Source of the DNA: an uncultured Bacteroidota bacterium
GTDB taxonomy: Bacteria > Bacteroidota > Bacteroidia > Bacteroidales > F082
NCBI GenBank assembly: GCA_913055825.1
Contig: CAJXKB010000025.1
Span: 1 to 36,421, forward strand
DNA length: 36,421 nt
Direction: 5' to 3'
Each line of letters opens with the position of its first letter. Positions within the stretch are counted from its first letter, which is position 1. Of this stretch, positions 24,982-33,241 are shown one piece after another. Position numbers and translations under genes: made by a program. The notes under the pieces are model-generated. The model was not told the origin of the DNA. It did no database searches and saw nothing but the letters and a program-made list of their open reading frames with translations.

Positions 24982-24999
24982 ACGTTTAGGAATTTTCAA

Positions 25000-25926
25000 A
25001 TGGACAATAATCATTTTGATGTAATTATTCTAGGCGCAGGGCCTGCCGGCTTAACCGCCGGCATTTACCTGGGACGTTCCAAAGCCAAAACCCTGATTTT
25101 AGACACCGGAATGCCTGGCGGACAAATGGTGTTGACTTACGAAATTGCTAACTATCCGGGCATTGAAAATATCAGTGGCTATAAGCTTTCTTCCATCATG
25201 AAAAAACAAGCCAAAAATTTCGGGTGCATCATAAAATCGGGGGTAAAAATTGAACAATTTGAGTTAGAGGGCAAAACCAAATCAGTTAAGCTTTCCAATG
25301 GCGATAATTATACTGCCTCTGCATTGATTATCGCTACCGGTGGACGCTCGCGTATGCTGAATGTACCAGGTGAAACCGAATTCAAAGGTCGTGGTATTTC
25401 ATACTGCGCCACCTGCGATGGTGATTTTTTTCAGGATAAGGAAATTGTGGTGGTTGGCGGAGGGAACTCGGCGCTGGAAGAAGCTGTTGCCCTGACAAAA
25501 TATGCGAGTAAAGTAACTATACTGCACGAATTTGATCATTTCCAGGCTTTTGAACATGCCGTGGAAGAAGCCCGGAAACATCCTAAAATCAACTTCATCA
25601 TGGAATCTCACATCACCGCCTTTTACGGAACGGAAAGCTTGGAAAAGATTCGATATAAAAATCTGAAAAGCGGTGAAGAAAGGGAAATGACCATTGACGG
25701 AGTATTTATTTTTATCGGTTATGAAGCCAACACCCAAAGCCTGCAAAAAACTCCATTACAGTTAAATGGCCGAAATGAAATTCTCACGGACGAAAATCTG
25801 CAGACTAATATTCAGGGGGTTTTTGCTGCCGGCGATTGCCTTGCCAAACGCTACCGGCAGATAACTACAGCGGTATCAGACGGCACTGTTGCAGCACTGA
25901 ATGCTTTAAATTACGCGCAACATTAA
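25000..25926 (+). CDS. trxB: Thioredoxin reductase-like flavoprotein
   Basis: This 308-residue FAD enzyme of the low-molecular-weight thioredoxin reductase family reduces thioredoxin-like proteins. FAD binding shows GAGPAGLTAGIYLGR (12-26), ATGG and the late GVFAAGDC. The redox-active pair is C136/C139 in YCATCDGDFF. The second nucleotide fold has VVGGGNSALEEA. The usual NADPH 2'-phosphate motif HRRxxFRA is replaced by HEFDHFQAF (176-184). That argues against NADPH and for NADH or another donor. It lies 18 bp behind the atypical thioredoxin gene, and the two probably form an operon. The start is the ATG at 25000. Confidence 0.92.
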   Translation: MDNNHFDVIILGAGPAGLTAGIYLGRSKAKTLILDTGMPGGQMVLTYEIANYPGIENISGYKLSSIMKKQAKNFGCIIKSGVKIEQFELEGKTKSVKLSNGDNYTASALIIATGGRSRMLNVPGETEFKGRGISYCATCDGDFFQDKEIVVVGGGNSALEEAVALTKYASKVTILHEFDHFQAFEHAVEEARKHPKINFIMESHITAFYGTESLEKIRYKNLKSGEEREMTIDGVFIFIGYEANTQSLQKTPLQLNGRNEILTDENLQTNIQGVFAAGDCLAKRYRQITTAVSDGTVAALNALNYAQH

Positions 25927-25948
25927 AGCCCGGGCAAACCGTTCTCAA

Positions 25949-26136
25949 GTATACCTTATATCCGCAAGAGTCTGTCTGCTGCAAGCTCTAATAGCACGCC
26001 ACTGTTGACAATGCTCGCTTGAAGTTCCTCACCGTAGCTACTGCTACGCTTGCGGTACTTCTTCGTTGCGCTTCCCAATATTGACGCACTATTCAAGCTT
26101 TCGCTACGAAACACCCTTGCGGATATAAGGGTATAC
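25949..26136. repeat. 190-bp MITE-like long inverted repeat
   Basis: The outer arms, GTATACCTTATATCCGCAAG (25949-25968) and its near-perfect complement at 26116-26136 (one extra base), enclose a second layer of imperfect pairing. The left half 25970-26030 aligns with the reverse complement of 26050-26115. The centre is a tight hairpin, CGTAGC-TACT-GCTACG (26033-26048). The whole unit can fold into one long imperfect stem. No coding frame is convincing; a minus-strand ORF of about 70 codons across it is probably a by-product of the repeat. It could be a MITE-like element or a structured RNA. It fills most of the gene-free stretch 25927-26244. Confidence 0.7.
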
Positions 26137-26216
26137 AATAAACCATATTCAGGCTGGGCAAAAGTCAATTTGACACTGCAATTTGCAAGCTTGTTTTATC
26201 ATCCGGGAATTTGGCA

Positions 26217-26224
26217 TACATTTG
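26217..26224 (+). promoter_or_regulatory. Candidate -7 box for the DUF819 gene
   Basis: TACATTTG (TAnnTTTG) ends 20 nt before the ATG at 26245. A TTG at 26191-26193 might serve as a distant -33, but the spacing is a little long. Confidence 0.45.
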
Positions 26225-26244
26225 CGGCCAATTAATATTTGCTT

Positions 26245-27393
26245 ATGATTACACTAGCTATTATCGACCCGGGACAGCACTGGATGCTGTGGGCGATTTT
26301 GATTTTTGCTGCCAGTTTTGGCATCTGGGCCGAACAAAATACAAAATGGGGAAGCAAACTTTCTGCTGTCGTAATTAGTATTTTATTTACGTTTTTATTG
26401 TCGAACTTTTCCATAATTCCCACCAGCGCCCCTACCTACGATATTGTATGGTCGTATTTGGTTCCGTTGGCCGTTCCGCTATTGTTATTTAAAGCTAATA
26501 TTCGACGTATTATCAAAGAAGCAGGCCCAACGCTGATTGCTTTTGGCATTGGTGCTGTGGGAACTATCGTCGGAACACTCATTGCCTTTAAGACCATTCC
26601 CTTAGGTGCAGAAGGCTGGAAACTGGCCGGTATATTTTGCTCAACATATATCGGAGGTTCAATGAATTATGTCGCATCTTCCGAAGCTCTTCAACTACAC
26701 TCCAGCGACCTGCTCACTGCCGGGGTAGCTGCCGACAATCTGGTAATGACACTTTATTTCCTCCTGCTTTTCGCAATTCCATCCATGGGATTTTTCAAAA
26801 AATATTACAAAAATGTTCACCAGCAGGAAGCCGAGCTGGCCGAAAGTATTGAACAAACTGAAATAGAAAACGACAATCCGGGACTATTGGATATGGGCAA
26901 AGCATTAAGTATCGGATTTATTGTTACCGCCATCAGCTTTTTCCTTCAGGACCTCATTGGCATTAAAGGAAGTGCCATCCTCATTATCACTTTGATAGTA
27001 ATTGCTATTGCTACCATTTTTCCCAAGCCCATGAATAAAATAAAAGGTGCTGATATGATCGGCACCTTCCTGATGCAGATATTTTTTGCTGCTATTGGTG
27101 CCAGCGCCAACGTCATTATTGTCCTGAAAGTAGGGCCGGCGTTATTTCTCTTTGCAGGATTGATTTTGCTGGTTCATTTACTGTTTATTTTATTTTTCGG
27201 AAAGCTCTTTAAACTCGATATTGCTGAAATCGTAATTGCCTCCAATGCCAATATGGGCGGGCCGACTACCGCAGCTGCCATGGCCGTGGGCCGGCGATGG
27301 AAATCGTTGGTGATACCTGCTATTCTTTGTGGAACGTTAGGTTATGCAGTGGCAACATTTATTGGCGTAGGTGTGGCATATTTTCTCCACTAA
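26245..27393 (+). CDS. DUF819 family integral membrane protein (YjcL-like)
   Basis: This is a 382-residue inner-membrane protein with about ten to twelve hydrophobic segments. The family look is clear in WSYLVPLAVPLLLFKANIRR, GEGWK-type GAEGWKLAGIFCSTYIGGS, MNYVASSEAL and, near the end, ASNANMGGPTTAAAMAVGR. It resembles two-repeat secondary transporters, but no substrate is established for DUF819. A charged loop (about 195-215) separates the halves. The start is the ATG at 26245, since the TTG two codons upstream is unlikely. The next gene downstream is the FMN-riboswitch-controlled receptor, which has its own promoter, so the two are separate transcription units. Confidence 0.9.
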   Translation: MITLAIIDPGQHWMLWAILIFAASFGIWAEQNTKWGSKLSAVVISILFTFLLSNFSIIPTSAPTYDIVWSYLVPLAVPLLLFKANIRRIIKEAGPTLIAFGIGAVGTIVGTLIAFKTIPLGAEGWKLAGIFCSTYIGGSMNYVASSEALQLHSSDLLTAGVAADNLVMTLYFLLLFAIPSMGFFKKYYKNVHQQEAELAESIEQTEIENDNPGLLDMGKALSIGFIVTAISFFLQDLIGIKGSAILIITLIVIAIATIFPKPMNKIKGADMIGTFLMQIFFAAIGASANVIIVLKVGPALFLFAGLILLVHLLFILFFGKLFKLDIAEIVIASNANMGGPTTAAAMAVGRRWKSLVIPAILCGTLGYAVATFIGVGVAYFLH

Positions 27394-27434
27394 TTTAAAC
27401 CAAAAACAAATAGAAATAAAATTATCTTTTTCGA

Positions 27435-27465
27435 TTTGGATTTATAAAAAATCGAAATACATTTG
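27435..27465 (+). promoter_or_regulatory. Promoter of the FMN riboswitch/TonB receptor gene
   Basis: TTTG at 27435-27438 and TACATTTG at 27458-27465 are separated by 19 bp. This is the complete Bacteroidota sigma-A arrangement (TTTG, about 19, TAnnTTTG) and the only promoter in the window with both elements intact. Transcription would begin near 27470, a few bases before the riboswitch. Confidence 0.75.
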
Positions 27466-27474
27466 CAGCGACAA

Positions 27475-27611
27475 TTCTTCAGGGCAGGGTGCCTTGTTTG
27501 GTAACAAACAAGAATTCCCGACCGGCGGTATAGCCCGCGACTCCCGATAAAAACCGGGACTGATTCCGTGAAATCCGGAAGCCGACAGTAACAGTCTGGA
27601 TGGAAGAAGAA
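27475..27611 (+). ncRNA. FMN riboswitch (RFN element)
   Basis: The conserved RFN blocks appear in order: CAGGGCAGGGTG (27480-27491), AATTCCCGACCGGCGGTA (27513-27530), AGCCCGCGA (27532-27540), TGATTCCGTGAAATCCGGAAG then CCGACAGT (27561-27589), and AGTCTGGATGG near the end. The P1 helix closes between TTCTTC (27475-27480) and GAAGAA (27603-27608). Unusually, P2 is lengthened by a perfect 8-bp hairpin, CTTGTTTG-GTAA-CAAACAAG (27493-27512). The element binds FMN and should lower expression of the downstream receptor when flavin is plentiful. Confidence 0.95.
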
Positions 27612-27620
27612 ATTGCCGCA

Positions 27621-27721
27621 TAAACTACATTTGTTACGCAAGGCGCCTTGCGTGATAGTTTAAGTGTAGATTTACGCGATAATAATACTCCCTCCCTGCC
27701 CTGTCGGATGCAGGTTTTTTT
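27621..27721 (+). terminator. Expression platform of the FMN riboswitch
   Basis: After the aptamer comes a long hairpin with a perfect palindrome, ACGCAAGGCGCCTTGCGT (27636-27653), extended by TAAACTA/TAGTTTA arms. Next is a short terminator-like stem, CCTGC (27695-27699) with GCAGG (27710-27714), followed by seven T residues (27715-27721). The 5' arm of that stem lies in CCCTGCCCTG (27694-27703), which is exactly complementary to CAGGGCAGGG at the start of the aptamer. The pairings exclude each other, as expected for an antiterminator. The terminator stem is only 5 bp, so control of translation is also possible. Confidence 0.6.
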
Positions 27722-27744
27722 ATGCAAATTTTTAAATTTCAATC

Positions 27745-30318
27745 ATGAAAAAGAGTATTATTTATCTGATTTTCAGCATCCTATTTACACAGCCCATGTT
27801 GGCTCAATTCAAAGTTAACGGACATATAGTTGACCTGAACAACCGGAAACCGCTGGCCGGTATCCACATTGTGATGCCTGACGGGAAAAACGGCGTGGTG
27901 TCCGACAGCACAGGTTTATTCAGCTTCCAAACCAAAAAAAAACAATCCTGGTTCTTATTGGAAGCCGTGGGATATCAACATCAAAAAATAAATTATAAAA
28001 TCAAAGGACAGGAAATAAATCTCGGTATAATAGGCCTAAAACCTAAAATCTATACCTTAAACGAGATAAACATTACTTCAGGTCTGGCTAACAACCGGAA
28101 TACGCCTGTTAATGTTACTAACCTGGAAGCAAGGACTATTAAAAACCAACTGGGTGACCGGCCTTTGCCCCTTGCCATGCAAAATATCCCCGGTGTTTAT
28201 TCCGTACGCGACGGAGGCGGCAGTGGAGATGCACGCCTGAGTATCCGGGGTTTTAAACAGGATAATGTGGCCCTTTTGTTGAATGGGGTTCCCATTAACG
28301 GTGTGGAAAACGGCTTGGTTTACTGGAGCAACTGGCTCGGACTAAATGATGCTGCCGCTGAGATACAAATACAAAAAGGGCCCGGGTTCACCAATCTGGC
28401 TACCAATGCCGTTGGTGGAAGTATCAACATAGTAACCCGCACGGCTGGTCGCAGCAAAGGAGGTAGTTTTAGCTTTCAAATTACCGATTACGGAAACCAA
28501 AAAACAACCCTCAGCCTAAATAGCGGCCTGCTGAAAAACGGGTGGAATTTTTCGTTCATGGGCGCTTATTTCAGCGGAAAAGGCTATGTGGATGCCACTT
28601 ATGTGAAAGGCTTCTCTTACTTTTTTACTGCTAACAAACAACTGAATAGTAAAAACCACCTGAATATAACTCTGTTAGGATCACCGCAACACCACGGACA
28701 ACGAACCTTACGACTTTCTTATGAAGAAGAAAAATTACGCGGCAACCGTTTCAATAAAGATTGGGGATCACTGGACGGGCAGATAAAAAATGCTTCCGAA
28801 AACTTTTACCACAAACCCTTTTTGAGTATTAACCATGACCTGGCAATTAGCAAAAGCAAAAAACTTTCCAACACCTATTATATTAGCTACGGAACAGGTG
28901 GCGGAAAATGGTCCGACAGTTTCAATTATGCCCCTTCCATTTTTACTTACCGTACAGAGAGCGGACAAATCGACTGGAACCGGATATACCTGAACAATTC
29001 CGAAAGTCACTCTCCCTATGCTTTAGCCAATGGAGATACCGTGACAAACTACGCTATTAATATCGGGACCAATTTTTTGGCAAGCCATATTCAAACCGGG
29101 TTTATGAGCACATTTGAACAAGACTACGGCAAAGGACTAAAACTCACCGCCGGACTGCATTATCGCTACTTAAATTCATTCTTGCGGGAAAAAATTACCG
29201 ACCTTATGGGTGGCAAATTCTATATTGAGGACTATGGTTGGTCGTTGAGCGGTGTTGCCGGCCGTAACCAGATTAAATCCGTGGGCGATATCATAAAAGT
29301 GGATAATAATTCAATTATTCAGCTGGCCTCGGCTTATGCCCGTTTAACCTATGAAACTCCTAAGCTAAAAGGCTATGCTTCCATTGGCGGAAATAATCAT
29401 TGGTATCAGCGTATCGACCGTTTCAATTACATCCAAAATACCAAAAGCAGACAAATTGCCAAACCCGGATTTGATGTTCGTGCAGGCCTGAGTTATTCGG
29501 CCGGCAACCGGCACATTTTCTATTTGAATACTGCTTTTATTTCGAGGGCACCCTATTTTAAATATGTATTCGGCAATTTTACCAATGTCCCGGTTCAAAA
29601 TCTAAAAAATGAACAAATTGAGGACTTCGAGATAGGGTATCGATACATCGGGGTAAAATTCAATGCAAAAATTAATGTTTACTACACCCGTTGGGACAAT
29701 GTGTCAATGTTGAGCAATGAATATATTCAGTTAGAAAACAATAAGCAGTCGCGTGGCATGATAAACGGGCTCAATTCGTTACATAAAGGCGTGGAATCGG
29801 AAGTGGAATACCGCTTTAACAATTCACTAAAGCTAAAGGCTTTTGTTTCATTTGGTGATTATCGCTGGCTAAATGATGTGCATGCCACACTTATTAACGA
29901 CAACAATGTGGTTACCGATACCGTAAATGTGTTTGCCAAAAACCTGTTCGTAGGCGGAAGTGCTCAAAATCAACTTGGGGCTTCGTTTGACCTTCGTTTT
30001 TTCAAAGCGGCACACCTCATGTTGGAATGGAGATTTTATGATAAAATATTTGCTGACTTTGACCCTACGCAACGTTCAGACCCGTCAAACCAAAAACAAG
30101 CCTATCGTTTCCCATCCTACCATGTCCTGAATGCATACATCAGTCTTCCGTTTCAGTTGGGAAAATTTCCCGCCATGCTTCAAATCAATGCTTATAATTT
30201 ACTGAATAATGTCCATATTGAAAGCGGAGAAGATGGGATCAAAAATAATTTAGCAACTTTCAGGGGTTATTGGTCATTTGGAGCCAATTATAACATTAAC
30301 ATAAAATTTTTCTTCTGA
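27745..30318 (+). CDS. TonB-dependent receptor, predicted flavin importer
   Basis: This is an 857-residue outer-membrane receptor. Residues 1-21 are a signal peptide (ending MLAQ), followed by a carboxypeptidase-regulatory-like domain (about 22-105) with GHIVDLNNRKPLAGIHIVMP. The plug (about 118-234) has GDARLSIRGF and GGSINIVTRTA. The remainder is a 22-strand type barrel ending in NINIKFFF with a terminal phenylalanine. There is no SusD partner, so it is not a glycan-uptake pair. The FMN riboswitch upstream makes riboflavin or FMN the most likely cargo; TonB receptors under RFN control have been predicted as flavin transporters in other Bacteroidota. A paralogous receptor lies directly downstream. 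Confidence 0.88.
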   Translation: MKKSIIYLIFSILFTQPMLAQFKVNGHIVDLNNRKPLAGIHIVMPDGKNGVVSDSTGLFSFQTKKKQSWFLLEAVGYQHQKINYKIKGQEINLGIIGLKPKIYTLNEINITSGLANNRNTPVNVTNLEARTIKNQLGDRPLPLAMQNIPGVYSVRDGGGSGDARLSIRGFKQDNVALLLNGVPINGVENGLVYWSNWLGLNDAAAEIQIQKGPGFTNLATNAVGGSINIVTRTAGRSKGGSFSFQITDYGNQKTTLSLNSGLLKNGWNFSFMGAYFSGKGYVDATYVKGFSYFFTANKQLNSKNHLNITLLGSPQHHGQRTLRLSYEEEKLRGNRFNKDWGSLDGQIKNASENFYHKPFLSINHDLAISKSKKLSNTYYISYGTGGGKWSDSFNYAPSIFTYRTESGQIDWNRIYLNNSESHSPYALANGDTVTNYAINIGTNFLASHIQTGFMSTFEQDYGKGLKLTAGLHYRYLNSFLREKITDLMGGKFYIEDYGWSLSGVAGRNQIKSVGDIIKVDNNSIIQLASAYARLTYETPKLKGYASIGGNNHWYQRIDRFNYIQNTKSRQIAKPGFDVRAGLSYSAGNRHIFYLNTAFISRAPYFKYVFGNFTNVPVQNLKNEQIEDFEIGYRYIGVKFNAKINVYYTRWDNVSMLSNEYIQLENNKQSRGMINGLNSLHKGVESEVEYRFNNSLKLKAFVSFGDYRWLNDVHATLINDNNVVTDTVNVFAKNLFVGGSAQNQLGASFDLRFFKAAHLMLEWRFYDKIFADFDPTQRSDPSNQKQAYRFPSYHVLNAYISLPFQLGKFPAMLQINAYNLLNNVHIESGEDGIKNNLATFRGYWSFGANYNINIKFFF

Positions 30319-30589
30319 TTCATGTAAAAAAAGATAATTTTTCTAAGTTTTAAATTAATGAACATCAGCCGATAAGCCCATGAATTTAACTTTTATTAAG
30401 AAATCCAAAAACTTTTCAACAAATTTCAAACAGGTAATAAATTGTTAGCCTTTAAATTACGGCCTTTTCACCGATTCATGCGCTGAGATATAGGCCACAC
30501 TTAACAAAAGCTTAATGTTTTCAATGAAAATATTCCATATTTTAGCCACAGAAATTTTTGGAACCAATTTTAATTAAATTATTTGTTTT
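30319..30589 (+). other. Intergenic region between the two receptor genes
   Basis: This 271-bp AT-rich stretch separates the receptors. I see no RFN element, no strong terminator and no exact TAnnTTTG box. An ATTATTTG lies 4 nt before the next ATG and a TTTG lies at 30557-30560, so a degenerate promoter is possible. A CTGAGA near 30484 was considered as part of a TPP riboswitch and dismissed. Confidence 0.4.
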
Positions 30590-33160
30590 ATGAAAAGTAC
30601 AAAATTACTTTTAACCCTTCTGGTAAGCGTACTCTTTGCCGGAGCAACACTTGCCCAGGGGGTAGTAAAAGGTGTCGTTATGGACGCCAACAACCATGAG
30701 ACCCTTGTTGGGGCTACAGTGGTTGTAGAAGGAACTACTGTTGGTGTAACCACCAACCTGGACGGTAGCTTTACACTGGTTTCCCCCGTTGGAAACCAAA
30801 CTTTGAAATTCAGCTATGTAGGCTATGTTTCTCAGGAAATAAAAGTTTCCGTTAAAAACGGTGCTACTTATAATGTAGGTACCGTAAACCTCAAATCAAG
30901 CGCTATTGGCTTAAGTGAAGTAAACGTGTTGGCATCTGTGGCCGTCGCGAGGAAAACACCTGTTGCTGTTTCCACCATTGATTCCAAATCAATTGCCGAT
31001 CAATTGGGAACAAAGGATTTACCTTCTGTTATGATTTACACGCCTAACGTTTACGTTACACCCACCGGTGGTGGTTATGGTGATTCCAGAATTAATGTAC
31101 GTGGTTTCGACCAGAGAAACGTTGCTGTGATGATTAACGGTATCCCCGTTAACGATATGGAAAACGGCTGGGTGTATTGGTCAAACTGGGCAGGCTTAGG
31201 TGATGCTACCCGTACCATTCAAATTCAGCGTGGTTTAGGTGCTTCCAAACTGGCTATTAACTCTGCCGGGGGTACCATCAATATCATTACAAAAACTACT
31301 GATATGAAAAAGGGTGGATCGGTTTATTTATCCACTACCGATTATGGTCTTATGAAACAAATGCTGACACTCTCCACCGGAAGGCTCAAAAGCGGGACTT
31401 CTCTTACTTTTGTTGGTTCGCACACTGCTGGTAGCGGTTATATTGATGCTACATGGACTAAAGCATGGTCATATTTTCTGTCAGTGTCACAAGAGTTGGG
31501 TAAAAACAACCAATTAGTATTTACAATCATTGGTGCACCCCAACAACACGGACAAAGAAATGGTTATTACATGCTGACTCAGAAAATGTTTGACAAATAC
31601 GGCCCTAAATACAATGAAAACTGGGGATGGCGCGGTGGCGAACAATTAAACGAACGTGTAAACTATTACCACAAACCTCAGATGGCCTTAAACTGGTATT
31701 CAAAACTGAGTGAAAAAGCTCACCTTGCTACTTCACTTTATTATTCATTTGGAACCGGTGGTGGTTCTGGTCCTTTAGGATACAATGGTAATGGCCATTA
31801 TTATAAATACGAACCACCCATGACGGCCAGTGGTCAATATGATTGGGATGCTTTAGCTGAATACAATGCCAATAACATCGATTCAACTTATTCGACTACC
31901 GAATCACGTTCACAGCACATTATCCGCAATTCGGTAAATAATCACCAATGGTATGGTTTGTTATCAACATTAACTGTTAATTTTAATGATGGACTTACGC
32001 TGACTACCGGTCTTGACATGCGTCATTACAAAGGTGAACATTACCGTGAAGTTCGTGACTTATTGGGTGGCGACTATTGGTACGATTACACTTTTGGCAT
32101 GAGCAAAGTAGGTGATAAAATTGCTTACTGGAACGATGGAATCGTTAGCTATACAGGCGTGTTTTCACAGCTGGAATACACCAAAGGTATTTTTAACGCC
32201 TTTGTTGCCGGTACTTTCTCAAATACCTGGAACAAACGTATTGACTATATGTCATACTACCCTACTGATCCTAAAGCCGTTAGCCCTACACTTTCTAAAG
32301 TTGGGTACGATTTTAAAGCCGGTGCCAACTTCAACGTTTCCGAAAGAAGTAACTTCTTTGTTAACGGTGGCTTATATTCAAGGGTCCCCTTCTTCCGTTT
32401 CCAGTTCCTGAACTATCGAAACACTGTCAATACCAATCTGAAAAACGAAACTATCACTGCTGCCGAATTAGGTTACAATTATAAGTCTGCTAAATTCAAC
32501 TTCAAATTTAATGCTTATTATACCGTTTGGGGTTCAATTTCACAGTTGGCCGGATTTGTTGCTGATAATGGTGCTTACGTCAACGCATTTATGTCTGACT
32601 TAAAAGAAGTTCACAGAGGTGTTGAATTGGAATCAACATGGTATGCAACCCGTTGGTTAAATTTTGGAGCTATGATTAACTTAGGCAAATGGACCTATGC
32701 CGATGATGCAACCGCCCTTTTATATGATGATCAAACTCATGCACAGATTGGTTCAGGTACCATCTATACCAAAGATTTACGTGTAGGGGATCAGCCCCAA
32801 AGTTCTTATGGCTTTAATGGTAATATTAAGCTCACCAAAAAAGTTACCTTTGGTTGGAACTACCTGTATTACACCAATCTTTATGCTAATTTCACTCCGG
32901 AAACCCGTAAAAATCCTAACGACCGTGCACAGGCTTACAGACTGCCTGACTATGGCAAATTAAATGTACGTTTGGGATGGAGATTTAAAATTGCCGGTAT
33001 GGATTCCTATTTTAACTGGAATGTTTATAATCTGACAAACAATATTACGTTGGTTGAAGCTGAAGATAAATATGACAGCGCAACAGGTACACACGTATTC
33101 AAAAAAGGATTCTGGAGTTGGGGTCGTAATATGAACTTCTCCCTGAAAGTTAAATTCTAA
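30590..33160 (+). CDS. TonB-dependent receptor, paralogue of the upstream one
   Basis: This is an 856-residue outer-membrane receptor. It has a signal peptide (about 1-23, ending TLAQ), a carboxypeptidase-regulatory-like domain (about 24-105, with MDANNHETLVGATVVVEGT) and a plug (about 120-236, with GDSRINVRGFDQRNVAVMIN and GGTINIITKTT). The barrel ends in FSLKVKF. It is a clear paralogue of the preceding receptor: both have SNWxGLxDA and PQxHGQR motifs and nearly the same length. It is not behind an RFN element, so its cargo may differ or its regulation may be independent. A very strong terminator follows. The ATG at 30590 starts a clean signal peptide. Confidence 0.88.
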   Translation: MKSTKLLLTLLVSVLFAGATLAQGVVKGVVMDANNHETLVGATVVVEGTTVGVTTNLDGSFTLVSPVGNQTLKFSYVGYVSQEIKVSVKNGATYNVGTVNLKSSAIGLSEVNVLASVAVARKTPVAVSTIDSKSIADQLGTKDLPSVMIYTPNVYVTPTGGGYGDSRINVRGFDQRNVAVMINGIPVNDMENGWVYWSNWAGLGDATRTIQIQRGLGASKLAINSAGGTINIITKTTDMKKGGSVYLSTTDYGLMKQMLTLSTGRLKSGTSLTFVGSHTAGSGYIDATWTKAWSYFLSVSQELGKNNQLVFTIIGAPQQHGQRNGYYMLTQKMFDKYGPKYNENWGWRGGEQLNERVNYYHKPQMALNWYSKLSEKAHLATSLYYSFGTGGGSGPLGYNGNGHYYKYEPPMTASGQYDWDALAEYNANNIDSTYSTTESRSQHIIRNSVNNHQWYGLLSTLTVNFNDGLTLTTGLDMRHYKGEHYREVRDLLGGDYWYDYTFGMSKVGDKIAYWNDGIVSYTGVFSQLEYTKGIFNAFVAGTFSNTWNKRIDYMSYYPTDPKAVSPTLSKVGYDFKAGANFNVSERSNFFVNGGLYSRVPFFRFQFLNYRNTVNTNLKNETITAAELGYNYKSAKFNFKFNAYYTVWGSISQLAGFVADNGAYVNAFMSDLKEVHRGVELESTWYATRWLNFGAMINLGKWTYADDATALLYDDQTHAQIGSGTIYTKDLRVGDQPQSSYGFNGNIKLTKKVTFGWNYLYYTNLYANFTPETRKNPNDRAQAYRLPDYGKLNVRLGWRFKIAGMDSYFNWNVYNLTNNITLVEAEDKYDSATGTHVFKKGFWSWGRNMNFSLKVKF

Positions 33161-33180
33161 CAGAACCTTTTAATATCTTT

Positions 33181-33217
33181 AAAAAAACCCCTCTTCAAAT
33201 GAAGAGGGGTTTTTTTT
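33181..33217 (+). terminator. Strong rho-independent terminator of the second receptor gene
   Basis: ACCCCTCTTC pairs with GAAGAGGGGT around an AAAT loop, and the stem is extended by an A7/T7 pairing. A run of eight T residues follows (33210-33217). It lies 20 bp after the stop at 33160 and isolates the receptor gene from the phosphodiesterase gene at 33242. Confidence 0.97.
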
Positions 33218-33241
33218 ATATCTTGCCGAAAAAATATCATA

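Noticed and set aside
25956-26168. Minus-strand ORF of 70 codons in the 190-bp hairpin
   Set aside because: It is rich in Ser, Arg and Leu and follows the repeat's symmetry, with no domain or start context. It is more likely a by-product of the repeat.
30470-30510. CTGAGA-containing stretch before the second receptor, considered as a TPP riboswitch
   Set aside because: Only the CTGAGA hexamer fits; the other conserved TPP blocks are absent.
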